NCBI RefSeq assembly: GCF_025252405.1
Contig: NZ_CP104307.1
Location: 3,224,001-3,288,000, forward strand
From: Flavobacterium sp. TR2
Lineage (GTDB): Bacteria; Bacteroidota; Bacteroidia; Flavobacteriales; Flavobacteriaceae
Reading direction: 5' to 3'
Length of the DNA: 64,000 bases
The translations under genes and the position numbers were made by a program. The notes under the pieces are model-generated. The model was not told the DNA's origin. It did no database searches and saw only the letters and a program-made list of their open reading frames with translations. Positions 18,654 through 26,733 of the stretch are shown in pieces. Position 1 is the stretch's first letter. Every line of letters begins with the position of its first letter.

Positions 18654-18989
18654 TTAAGAATTTCGAATAATCTCCTCGCGATGTGATTTTCCCCATTTGA
18701 TCATTTCTTCAATGACTGGACCAAACGATTTGCAATATGGCGTCGATTCATATTTTACTTGAATTTCTGCATCTCGGTCTTCGGTTCTTTTAATGAGCAT
18801 ATTCAGTTCCATTTCTTTGAGTTCACGCGAGAGCATACGTGTCGTAATACCCGGAATGCTGCGTTCGATTTCCCTGAAACGATGATTTCCGTTACAGATT
18901 GAATTGATGATCGGCAAACGCCACTTTCCGCCTAAAACGTGCAACGTGTCCTGAAGCGCTTGTACTTCTTCTTTCTGGTTTCTTTCCAT
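18654..18989 (-). CDS. HxlR-family winged-helix transcriptional regulator
   Basis: The 111-residue length is typical of the HxlR group of DNA-binding regulators, which often sense quinones, aldehydes or redox state. The fold signature is clear: LGGKWRLPIINSICNGNHRFREIERSI split over helices 2-3 (residues about 18-45), then GITTRMLSRELKEMEL as recognition helix and RTEDRDAEIQVKYESTPYC as the wing. Cys at residues about 27 and 80 could be redox-sensing. It is divergent from the SDR gene at 19239 and probably controls it and itself. Confidence 0.92.
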   Translation of the reverse strand: MERNQKEEVQALQDTLHVLGGKWRLPIINSICNGNHRFREIERSIPGITTRMLSRELKEMELNMLIKRTEDRDAEIQVKYESTPYCKSFGPVIEEMIKWGKSHREEIIRNS

Positions 18990-19157
18990 CTTGTTTATTT
19001 TTTTCCGCCACGACTCGACCGACGGGACAGACGAAGTAATTCACGAATTTTTTTCCAAAATTTTCCTCACGAATTATATTTTTAGACAAAGATTATAAAA
19101 ATAAATTCGTGAATTCGTGGCTATAATTTTTTCCATTGTAGAAGTTAGAATTAGTTT

Positions 19158-19210
19158 GGTATACTCCATGATACTGGTTACAAAGTTATACCATTTTGAA
19201 TTTAAATTTG
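19158..19210 (+). promoter_or_regulatory. SDR promoter box with a possible HxlR operator
   Basis: TAAATTTG (19203-19210) fits the -7 box; no clean -33 TTG is seen. Just upstream lies an inverted repeat, GGTATA (19158-19163) and TATACC (19187-19192), whose right half would cover the -33 region. This is consistent with binding by the divergent HxlR protein, but the match rests on position only. Confidence 0.4.
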
Positions 19211-19238
19211 CCAAATCAATTTTAAAACAATCAAAAAG

Positions 19239-19982
19239 ATGGAAAATCTAAAAAATAAAACAGCTGTTATAACAGGCGGAAACAGCGGAATAGGCTACGC
19301 AACAGCCAAACATTTAAAAGAGCAAGGAGCAAACGTCATTATCACAGGAAGAAGAAAAGAAGCTATAGAAAAAGCTGCTTTAGAACTAGGCGTTACAGCC
19401 GTCACTGCAGACCAATCGAATATTTCGGATATAGAAAAACTAGCCGCTCAGGTAAAAGCCGATTTCGGTTTGGTTGATATTTTGTTTATCAATGCAGGAA
19501 TCGCGGGTTTAGGCACGATCGAACAAACCACCGAAGAGCTGTATGATAATATTATGAATGTGAATCTAAAAGGCGCTTTTTTCACTTTAAGCAAATTCAT
19601 TCCGATTTTGAAAGAGGGAGCTTCGGTGGTATTTCTTTCTTCGAATACTGCAAGTATGCCTGGGCCAGGGTCTTCGGTTTATTCGGCGAGTAAAACAGCT
19701 TTGAATTCGTTTATGAGATCGGCGGCTTTAGAATTGGCGCCAAGAAATATTCGTGTAAATTCCATTAGCCCAGGACCAACTCAAACCGAAGTCATGAACA
19801 AAGTAGGCCTAGACGAAGCCACCGTAAAAGGCATTATGGATGTCGTAGTAGAAAAAGTCCCGCTAAAACAAATGGGAAGGGCAGAAGATGTGGCTCAAAT
19901 GGTTTCATATCTAAGTAGTGAAGCTGCGATTTTTATGACTGGCGCTGATGTTATTATGGATGGTGGGATGAGTTTGGGGTGA
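19239..19982 (+). CDS. SDR-family NAD(P)-dependent oxidoreductase
   Basis: A 247-residue classical short-chain dehydrogenase/reductase. The coenzyme motif TGGNSGIG is at residues 12-19, INAG at 84-87, and the catalytic YSASK has Tyr148 and Lys152 with serines near 134-135. The arginine in TGRRKE after beta-strand 2 suggests NADP(H). It is divergent from an HxlR regulator, a common pairing in which the SDR reduces a reactive carbonyl or quinone. The actual substrate is unknown. A strong terminator follows 27 bases after the stop. Confidence 0.95.
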   Translation: MENLKNKTAVITGGNSGIGYATAKHLKEQGANVIITGRRKEAIEKAALELGVTAVTADQSNISDIEKLAAQVKADFGLVDILFINAGIAGLGTIEQTTEELYDNIMNVNLKGAFFTLSKFIPILKEGASVVFLSSNTASMPGPGSSVYSASKTALNSFMRSAALELAPRNIRVNSISPGPTQTEVMNKVGLDEATVKGIMDVVVEKVPLKQMGRAEDVAQMVSYLSSEAAIFMTGADVIMDGGMSLG

Positions 19983-20008
19983 ATTCTATAAAAAACATTT
20001 CCATTGAA

Positions 20009-20053
20009 ATTAAAACCCTCAATCTTCTAAAGAACTGAGGGTTTTAATTTTTA
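20009..20053 (+). terminator. Terminator of the SDR gene
   Basis: A 13-bp perfect stem (20009-20021 with 20036-20048), a 14-base loop and a following T-rich tail. Its left part also encodes the last residues of the truncated frame described at 20019-20135. Confidence 0.8.
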
Positions 20054-20135
20054 CAAAAAATCCGCTTGCGCCAAACCATAAAGAAGTTAATACTGCGCCT
20101 GTCCAATAGATAATTTTTGTTGTTTTTGAGTTCAT
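20019..20135 (-). pseudogene. Remnant of a DoxX-like membrane protein
   Basis: A 38-codon frame from the ATG at 20135 reads MNSKTTKIIYWTGAVL then TSLWFGASGFF, which resembles the first membrane helix of small DoxX-like proteins of Flavobacteria. It then runs into the SDR terminator (VKIKTLSSLED, stop). The rest of the gene, about three further helices, is missing. I read it as a deletion that joined the gene start to the terminator. The family assignment is by eye and uncertain. Confidence 0.45.
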
Positions 20136-20156
20136 GATTTTGATATTTAAAGTTAT

Positions 20157-20600
20157 TTAACGGTACAAATGTGCGTTGAAAGTGCTAAAAACGAAATCAG
20201 AATTTTGTTGAAATGGACAAACTTTAGGGTGAACTGGACAGTACAGGGTTTGGTGTTTTTTTAACGCAAAGTGCGCAAGGTTTTTTTTTGATTTTGATTG
20301 TGTTTTTAAGTTCGCAAAGCTTTGTGTGAAAATATTGTGGTTTATAATCTTGTAAAGTCGCAAAGGTTTATTTCACGCAGATTTTAAATGATTTAAGCAG
20401 ATTAGAACAGGTTTTTTCCATATTTAAAAATATAAATCTGCTAAATCTGCGAGAGTAAAAAACTTCGAGACTTTGCGAGCAATTTGCATGAGCTATTTGC
20501 ATACAGTTTTGCGATCTTTACGTTTTTACAAATTCCAACGAGTAAAAATTCTTGTGTGCTTTGCGCTTAAAATTTGCGTACATTTTATCGTTTTTAAAGT
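20157..20600. repeat. Intergenic cluster of GCAAAG-type and AAATCTGC-type repeats
   Basis: Bases 20262-20340 and 20520-20590 carry gcaaag words in both orientations. Bases 20374-20455 hold the AAATCTGC inverted repeat (cgcagattttaaatgattta facing aaatctgctaaatctgcgag). A 68-codon frame on the minus strand is made of these and is not a gene. Confidence 0.5.
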
Positions 20601-20737
20601 AAGAAACAAAAAAGGAAAGCCTGTTTTTTCAGGAATGATATTTTACGGTTGAGTCGTAAAAAATGATTATTCGGTGATATAAAAAAGACGTAAAGGGTTT
20701 ATTTAGGCAATTTTGCAGAAAGCTTAATTACTTATTT

Positions 20738-21571
20738 ATGATTTCACCTCTTACTATAATCGCCGCGACAAATTTTTCTGATATTGCAAACAACGCCCTT
20801 GCTTATGCTGCTGGATTGGCAAAAGCTACAGGCGCAAAATTGGTTTTATTTAATTCATTTTCTCTAAGCGTACACAGTGCAAACTCCCATATAACGGCAG
20901 ATGCAATGCAAAAGCAGATTGACAGGGCAATTTCAAAACTTGAAAATTTGGCCCAAGAAACAGCCAACTCATTTCAAATTGAAACAGCGGCCATCTGCAC
21001 ATATTCTTTTTTGGAAGATGAACTTCCGAAAATTATTAAGGAAACAAACGCAGATGTTGTGGTAATGGGAATGGCAGAGCGTTCTTTTGAGCAGGAATTA
21101 TTAGGAAACTCAACCACAACAGCGATTAAGAACTTACAGATTCCAGTTTTGGCAGTTCCTCAGAATGCACGTTTTGTGGACATAAAAAAAGTATTATACG
21201 CTTGTGACAGCTTAAGTTTTTCGGCTATTAAAAAATTCAGTTGGATAAAAAATGCTTTAGGAGATTTTGAGGCTGAAATTGAATTTTTCACTGTCGATGA
21301 TAAATTGGATGATTTGAAAGAAGAACAGCAGAAAATTTTAATGAATTCAAATATTGAAAAAGAATTTGAAGACGTAAAATATCTGTATAAAACGGTTCGA
21401 TCGAATGCCGTTATTAACGAAATTAAGAAAGAAATTAAAAATTATGAGGCCGATCTTCTGATTATGGTGCCTCAAAAATATGGTTTTTGGGATTCTTTAG
21501 TGCACAGAAGCAAAACGAGGATCCTGGCAGCGGGGCTTGATATCCCATTATTGTCGTTTCCGAATTATTAA
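20738..21571 (+). CDS. Universal stress protein (tandem UspA domains)
   Basis: The 277-residue length is that of a two-domain USP. Domain 1 covers about residues 1-145 and contains VVMGMAERSFEQELLGNSTT, related to the ATP-binding GxxGxxxxxxxxxGS loop, and PVLAVPQNA at its end. Domain 2 (about 150-277) has LLIMVPQKYGFWDSLVHRSK with a degenerate loop and ends DIPLLSFPNY. Such proteins are cytoplasmic, bind ATP or AMP and help survival under starvation or stress. The gene stands alone with large spacers on both sides. Confidence 0.92.
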   Translation: MISPLTIIAATNFSDIANNALAYAAGLAKATGAKLVLFNSFSLSVHSANSHITADAMQKQIDRAISKLENLAQETANSFQIETAAICTYSFLEDELPKIIKETNADVVVMGMAERSFEQELLGNSTTTAIKNLQIPVLAVPQNARFVDIKKVLYACDSLSFSAIKKFSWIKNALGDFEAEIEFFTVDDKLDDLKEEQQKILMNSNIEKEFEDVKYLYKTVRSNAVINEIKKEIKNYEADLLIMVPQKYGFWDSLVHRSKTRILAAGLDIPLLSFPNY

Positions 21572-22184
21572 AGATTGATTTGATTTAAAAATAATGATAT
21601 AAAAATTATAAGGTTTTTTTAAAGAAATGGTATCAAAATAAAATTTAACAGATTTTTTTTGATTTTAGGGATTCTATAATTTTTAGAGCTTGTTGCCTAA
21701 TTTCAAAATTATTTCTTAACATTTCGGGCAGTTTTGTTAATTATTCTTAATTGTCTGCTCGTTTAAGATATTTTTAAATTAATTTTGCAACACTCTAAAA
21801 AACATAATGCAGATAGGTTTTTTATCAGCATGGCAACAGCCAAAATTGAGAATTATCTGCAAACTGACCGCATTGTATGATTTTAAAAATAAGATAAATT
21901 AAAGATTCTATACCGAGTAATGCCGAGAGAACACTTTGTATAGGTTTTTAATCTATTTTAATTGGATTTTGTATACTGTTTTTAGTTTGTTAAGGTTTTT
22001 AAAAAATTAATTTCTCAAAAAAAGCAATTGCCAGCAGATTTAATCGGCTTTAAGAAACACTATTATTGTTTTTCTGTGGCGTCTCTAAAAGATATTTTTC
22101 ACCTCTATCATGAGCTGTCAAAAAGAAGAAAAAAATAGTAAGCATTGAGTTCTAAGAGTGCAAAGCTAAAAAAACAAAAAAACA
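21572..22184. other. Long AT-rich leader region before fabH
   Basis: No gene is certain. TAATTTTG at 21780-21787 could be a -7 box but lacks a well-placed TTG. Just after it an ATG at 21808 opens a 31-codon frame (MQIGFLSAWQQPKLRIIC...), and a second ATG opens a short MATAKIENYLQTDRIV. Bases 21909-21945 contain ctatac facing gtatag. This may be a transcribed leader of fabH, but the support is weak. Confidence 0.3.
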
Positions 22185-23231
22185 ATGAGCGCAGTAATTA
22201 CAGCTATAGGTGGTTACGTACCATCATCAATTCTGACCAACAAGAAAATTTCAGAAACTGTTGATACATCGGAGGAATGGATCATTAAAAGAACTGGAAT
22301 TAGAGAACGAAGAATCGCAGACGACGACACGGCAACATCTGATCTTGCCGCAGCAGCGATCGAAAATCTTATCGAAAATTATAATGTAGATCGCAATGAG
22401 ATTGAAGCTTTGCTTGTAGCAACAGCAACTCCAGATCACATTTTAGCACCAACAGCAAGTATAGTTTGCGATAAAAGCGGACTTACAAATGCTTTTGGAA
22501 TTGACATGAATGCAGCCTGCAGCGGATTTTTGTATGCGCTGGAAATGGGGGCAAACATGATCGAGAGCGGCCGATACAAAAAATTAATCATCGTAGGAGC
22601 AGATAAAATGAGTTCTATCGTAGATTATGAAGACCGCAATACCTGTATTCTTTTCGGAGATGGAGCAGGAGCAGTTTTATTAGAAAAATCAGAATCTGAT
22701 GCCGGTCTAATGAAAACAATCCTAAAAACTGACGGAAGCGGAGTTTCTTCTTTAGCTGTACCGGCTGGAGGTTCTAGAAATCCAACTTCTATGCAGAGTC
22801 TTTTGCACAGAACACACTATTTAAAACAAGACGGAGCTTTTGTATTTAAAAGAGCCGTTGCAGCAATGAGCCAGGTTTCGCAAGATGCTTTGTTAAAAAA
22901 TGAAATGGAAGCAGACCAAATTGACTGGGTGATTCCGCATCAGGCTAATTTGAGAATTATCACTGCTGTAGGCGAAAGTTTAGGCATTGATTTTGAAAAA
23001 GTAAAAGTAAACATTGACCGTTACGGAAACACGACATCTGCAACAGTGCCATTATGTTTATGGGATTTTAAAGATGATTTCAAAGAAGGCCAGAATTTGT
23101 TGATAACTACTTTTGGTGCAGGATTTTCTTGGGGCGCAACGTGCTTGAAATGGGGCGTAATGCGTGAGAAAAATCCAGTTGCAGCAATAAAGGCAAGCAA
23201 AAAAGAAGAAGGCGTTCTAGTAGAACACTAA
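22185..23231 (+). CDS. fabH: Beta-ketoacyl-ACP synthase III
   Basis: A 348-residue condensing enzyme that joins acyl-CoA with malonyl-ACP to start fatty-acid (or specialised) chain synthesis. The catalytic triad is complete: Cys112 in NAACSGF, His252 in VIPHQANLRI and Asn282 in GNTTSATV. The C-terminus extends about 20 residues beyond the usual SWGATCLKWG end with a charged Lys/Glu tail. It is not next to plsX, acpP or rpmF as the housekeeping copy usually is. It lies directly before a two-component pair and an efflux operon, so it may be a second copy adjusting membrane lipids. That last point is inference. Confidence 0.94.
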   Translation: MSAVITAIGGYVPSSILTNKKISETVDTSEEWIIKRTGIRERRIADDDTATSDLAAAAIENLIENYNVDRNEIEALLVATATPDHILAPTASIVCDKSGLTNAFGIDMNAACSGFLYALEMGANMIESGRYKKLIIVGADKMSSIVDYEDRNTCILFGDGAGAVLLEKSESDAGLMKTILKTDGSGVSSLAVPAGGSRNPTSMQSLLHRTHYLKQDGAFVFKRAVAAMSQVSQDALLKNEMEADQIDWVIPHQANLRIITAVGESLGIDFEKVKVNIDRYGNTTSATVPLCLWDFKDDFKEGQNLLITTFGAGFSWGATCLKWGVMREKNPVAAIKASKKEEGVLVEH

Positions 23232-23269
23232 TAAGATAGGATTTTTCAATTTTACAGTTGGGTGAATTA

Positions 23270-24364
23270 ATGGGTAGAAAGAACCAAAATAAAAAAACAA
23301 GCAAGAATTTTTTCTATAAATATTACAGGGTTATAGTAATTCCAGCCGTTTTTTTGGTATATCTTTCTTCTTATTATTTCCTAAATCCGTATAGAAATTT
23401 TGAAGAGGAAGGTTTGCTCGATTTAGACCAAACCTTCGATATCTTCATCATTTTATTATATTGCGCCATACTTACAGAACTGACTTTGTTTGTTGGACGC
23501 AAATTAAATTATTACATAAGCTGGGAGCAAAATCCCGTTTTTAGGGCCATTGCCCAATTTATCTGCTTAATTGCAGGAAACATTCTTCTCAATTACTTTT
23601 TTTCTTGGCTTTGGGATTATTTATACCCCTGTACAGCTTTAGAAGTAAATGATTTGGTTACCATTTGGCAGTCTAAAATTATGGCGGCCATTATTTCATT
23701 GTTCATAAGTGCCATTCATACCGGAATATTTCTTTTGAACAGATGGCGTTTAAATGCGATAGAAACTGCTGAATTAAAAGTTAAAGCATCAGAATTGCAA
23801 GAGGCGGTAACACGTTCGAAATTAGAATCTTTAAAAATGCAGTTAGATCCGCATTTTGTGTTCAATAATTTCAGCACTTTGACCGAATTGATTTACGATG
23901 ATCAGAAAGAAGCGGCTTCGTTCTTAGAAAATATAACGAGAGTATATCGCTATATGATTTCAAATTCAAATAAAGATACCATTACTGTAAAAGAGGAAAT
24001 CGAATTTCTAAATGCATATTTTTATTTATTGAAGAAAAGATTGGGCGAAAAAATCGATTTGAAAATTGAAATCGATTCTACTGCGCTAGCGCTTCATTTA
24101 CCGCCTTTAACTTTACAGCTATTGGTAGAAAATGCGGTAAAACACAATATGGCAACCTTGGCTAACCCGCTTACGATTTCGGTTTTTTCTGATTCTGGCG
24201 ATATCATTGTTCGAAATAATCTGCAGAGAACCGCTGGAAAAACGTTGGTTTCTACAGGAATTGGAAATAAAAACATCAAATTCCGTTATAAAATTTTATC
24301 TCAGAGAATGCCGATTTTTACCGAAACAAACGGTTATTATGAGGTTCGTCTGCCGTTAATTTAA
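23270..24364 (+). CDS. Sensor histidine kinase, LytS/YehU type
   Basis: A 364-residue membrane kinase starting at the ATG at 23270; a TTG 12 bases upstream is rejected. About four hydrophobic segments lie within residues 18-160, then a coiled linker rich in Glu, Leu and Lys. The His_kinase (PF06580-type) H-box is LDPHFVFNNF with His195, and the N-box is LLVENAVKHN. No separate sensory domain is present, so the signal may act on the membrane segments. It begins 38 bases after fabH and is followed after 5 bases by its response regulator. Confidence 0.93.
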   Translation: MGRKNQNKKTSKNFFYKYYRVIVIPAVFLVYLSSYYFLNPYRNFEEEGLLDLDQTFDIFIILLYCAILTELTLFVGRKLNYYISWEQNPVFRAIAQFICLIAGNILLNYFFSWLWDYLYPCTALEVNDLVTIWQSKIMAAIISLFISAIHTGIFLLNRWRLNAIETAELKVKASELQEAVTRSKLESLKMQLDPHFVFNNFSTLTELIYDDQKEAASFLENITRVYRYMISNSNKDTITVKEEIEFLNAYFYLLKKRLGEKIDLKIEIDSTALALHLPPLTLQLLVENAVKHNMATLANPLTISVFSDSGDIIVRNNLQRTAGKTLVSTGIGNKNIKFRYKILSQRMPIFTETNGYYEVRLPLI

Positions 24365-24369
24365 GAGTT

Positions 24370-25125
24370 ATGAAAATTTTAATTGTAGAAGATGAAAGCA
24401 TTAACGCCAGCCGCTTAAAAAGACTGCTGGAAGAGTTGGAGCCCGCTTGCGAAATTTTAGGCATCATTGACACAGTTGTAGATACTGTTGCTTGGCTAAA
24501 ATCGAACCCATGCCCAGACTTAATAACAATGGACATTCGTTTAGCCGACGGACTAAGTTTTGCCATTTTTGACGAAATCAATATTACCTGTCCCGTAATT
24601 TTTACAACGGCTTACGACGAATATGCAATTCGCGCTTTTAAGGTAAACAGCATCGATTATTTGATGAAGCCTATCGAAAAGAACGAGTTGGAATTTGCTT
24701 TAGACAAATTCAAATCTTTAAATAAAAATGAAGCCAGCGTTACCAACATTGCTGGAATCCTAAAAGAACTGATTGAGAAGCCAGTATTCAGAATGCGCTT
24801 TTTAGTAACTTATCGTGATGGCTATAAAAGCGTAGATGTTTCCGATATCGACTTTATATATTCTGAATTCAAAACCACTAATTTATTCTTAAAATCAGGT
24901 GCAGTCATTTCTATTACGCAAACTATGGAAGAATTGGAGCAGGAATTGGATCCGAATATCTTTTTTCGAGCCAACCGCCAGTTTTTCATTCGTGCAGAAA
25001 GCATCAAATCAATTGCGAACTACTTCAACGCAAAACTTAAAATCCAATTAAGACTAGACCCAGAACGCGAGGTGATCATCAGCAGGGAAAAAACGCCTTT
25101 CTTTAAGCAGTGGATGGATAGATAG
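24370..25125 (+). CDS. LytTR-family response regulator
   Basis: A 251-residue regulator: receiver domain at about residues 1-120 with acidic pocket Glu7-Asp8 and phospho-acceptor Asp55 (LITMDIRLADG), conserved Thr and Lys in FTTAYDEYAIRAF and YLMKPIEKNE, then a LytTR DNA-binding domain at about 145-250 (DIDFIYSEFKTTNLFLKSG, FFRANRQFFIRAESI). It forms a two-component pair with the kinase just upstream. Because an RND efflux operon starts 435 bases downstream on the same strand, that operon is the obvious candidate target. Confidence 0.95.
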   Translation: MKILIVEDESINASRLKRLLEELEPACEILGIIDTVVDTVAWLKSNPCPDLITMDIRLADGLSFAIFDEINITCPVIFTTAYDEYAIRAFKVNSIDYLMKPIEKNELEFALDKFKSLNKNEASVTNIAGILKELIEKPVFRMRFLVTYRDGYKSVDVSDIDFIYSEFKTTNLFLKSGAVISITQTMEELEQELDPNIFFRANRQFFIRAESIKSIANYFNAKLKIQLRLDPEREVIISREKTPFFKQWMDR

Positions 25126-25560
25126 TTTTTAAGTTGCTAAGGTTCTGAGATGCTAAGGCACTAAGGTTTTTAGGTTCATAGGGACAAAGGTTCAGAGGCT
25201 TTTTCTTTTCTTCGAAAAGTTTGGTTTACACGTAGTTTGTCATCCTGACAAAGAATACGCTTAATCTTCGAGAAAAAAATCCTCTTTAATTCTTTTAATC
25301 CGTGGCAAAAAGAAACTTCGCAATTCTGCGACTTTGCGAGATTCCTTTTCTTTATTCTAAAAAAACTTTGCGTCTTAGCGTCTTCGTGGCAAAAATTAGT
25401 GGCACAAAAAAAACTTAGAATCTTAGCATCTTAGTGACTTAGAACCTTATAAAAAACATCCGTTTCAGTATCAAAAAATGTCGTTTGGGTAAATTTCTTC
25501 CTTAAAAAAGCGGTATTAGGCTGTTATTTTGCTGCCAAATTTGAGGTAATTCATTTAAAA
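25126..25560. repeat. Intergenic stretch with CTAAGG/GCAAAG words
   Basis: Bases 25130-25200 repeat gctaaggttctgagatgctaaggcactaagg, and 25310-25445 repeat words such as actttgcg and cttagcgtct in both orientations. No gene or clear promoter was found. The efflux operon promoter must lie in the last 100 bases; the nearest box is TTATTTTG at 25524-25531, one base off consensus. Confidence 0.4.
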
Positions 25561-26706
25561 ATGAAAAGTAAAATGACAAAGCAGTTTTTTAAAAATAATA
25601 AAGCATTTGGCAGGATTGCCATTTTATTGATATTGGTTTCTCTTTCTTCATGCGGGAAAAGCGGTGACGCGCAGATGGCTCCGCCAAAGCCAGAAGTAGA
25701 TTTTCTTCAGACTAGTTCGGCAACGGGAGAAGTAGAAAAAAAATATCCAGGAACGGTTGAAGGTAGTGTAAACGTCGATATAAAAGCTCAGGTATCAGGC
25801 TATCTAGAAGCTATTTATGTAAAAGAAGGTGATTATGTTACCAAAGGGCAGTCTCTTTTTAAAATAAAAGGAGATGTTTATGCCGAGCAGGTAAACAACA
25901 GCCGCGCAGCATACAAAAGCGCTTTGGCTAATCAGGCAAATGCAAAACTGGAAGTAGAGAAAATCAAGCCTTTAGTTGAAGGGAAAGTCTTCTCGGATAT
26001 GCAGTTAAAAACCGCGCAAGCCAATTACGAAGCTGCAACTGCACAGGTAGCTCAGGCAAAAGCAGCGTTGGGATCGTCTCAATTAAATGCAGATTTCTCT
26101 TTAATAAAAGCTCCGGTAAGCGGTTATATTAGCCGTATTCCAAACCGAATTGGAAATTTAGTTACCCCAGCAGATGCTGTTCCGCTGACTGTTTTATCTG
26201 AAATCAATAACGTTTTTGTTTATTTCTCACTAACAGAGGCCGACTATTTAGCCTTTTCAAAAGATGCAAAAAACAATCAGACTGTAAGTTTAATTATGGC
26301 CGATGACAGTGAGTACGATCAAAAAGGAAAATTGGAAGTTGCCAGCGGAAATATCGATCGTGCAACGGGAACGATTGCTTTAAAAGCCATCTTTCCAAAT
26401 CCTAAAAAGCAATTGCGCGCGGGAGGTTCTGCAAGAATCGTTTTAAACAAAAGCTTATCATCTGTCATCACAGTTCCGATGGCAAGCGTAAAAGATATTC
26501 AGGATAAATTTTTTGTTTTCGTACTAAAAGGAGGAAACAAAGTTGCTATGGTTCCTATTGAAATCGCAGGAAGCGCCGGAGCAGATTATTTTGTAAAATC
26601 TGGATTAAAGTCAGGAGATAAAGTGGCGCTTAACAATATCGACGTGCTTTATGATGGTATGGAAGTAGTTCCAAAAGACGCTGCAAAAAATACCAGCAGC
26701 AAATAA
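25561..26706 (+). CDS. RND efflux periplasmic adaptor lipoprotein (second pump)
   Basis: A 381-residue membrane fusion protein. The signal peptide ends SLSSC with Cys31, so it is a lipoprotein. The typical order is seen: VDIKAQVSGYLEAIYVKEGD (first lipoyl half), an Ala/Gln-rich hairpin at about residues 115-170, ADFSLIKAPVSGYISRIPNR (second lipoyl half), then the barrel and the C-terminal domain with SGLKSGDKVALNNIDVLYDG. It is the first gene of a complete adaptor-pump-channel operon and lies downstream of a LytS/LytTR pair. Confidence 0.95.
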   Translation: MKSKMTKQFFKNNKAFGRIAILLILVSLSSCGKSGDAQMAPPKPEVDFLQTSSATGEVEKKYPGTVEGSVNVDIKAQVSGYLEAIYVKEGDYVTKGQSLFKIKGDVYAEQVNNSRAAYKSALANQANAKLEVEKIKPLVEGKVFSDMQLKTAQANYEAATAQVAQAKAALGSSQLNADFSLIKAPVSGYISRIPNRIGNLVTPADAVPLTVLSEINNVFVYFSLTEADYLAFSKDAKNNQTVSLIMADDSEYDQKGKLEVASGNIDRATGTIALKAIFPNPKKQLRAGGSARIVLNKSLSSVITVPMASVKDIQDKFFVFVLKGGNKVAMVPIEIAGSAGADYFVKSGLKSGDKVALNNIDVLYDGMEVVPKDAAKNTSSK

Positions 26707-26733
26707 TTTTTCATTTAATAAAATAACATTTCC

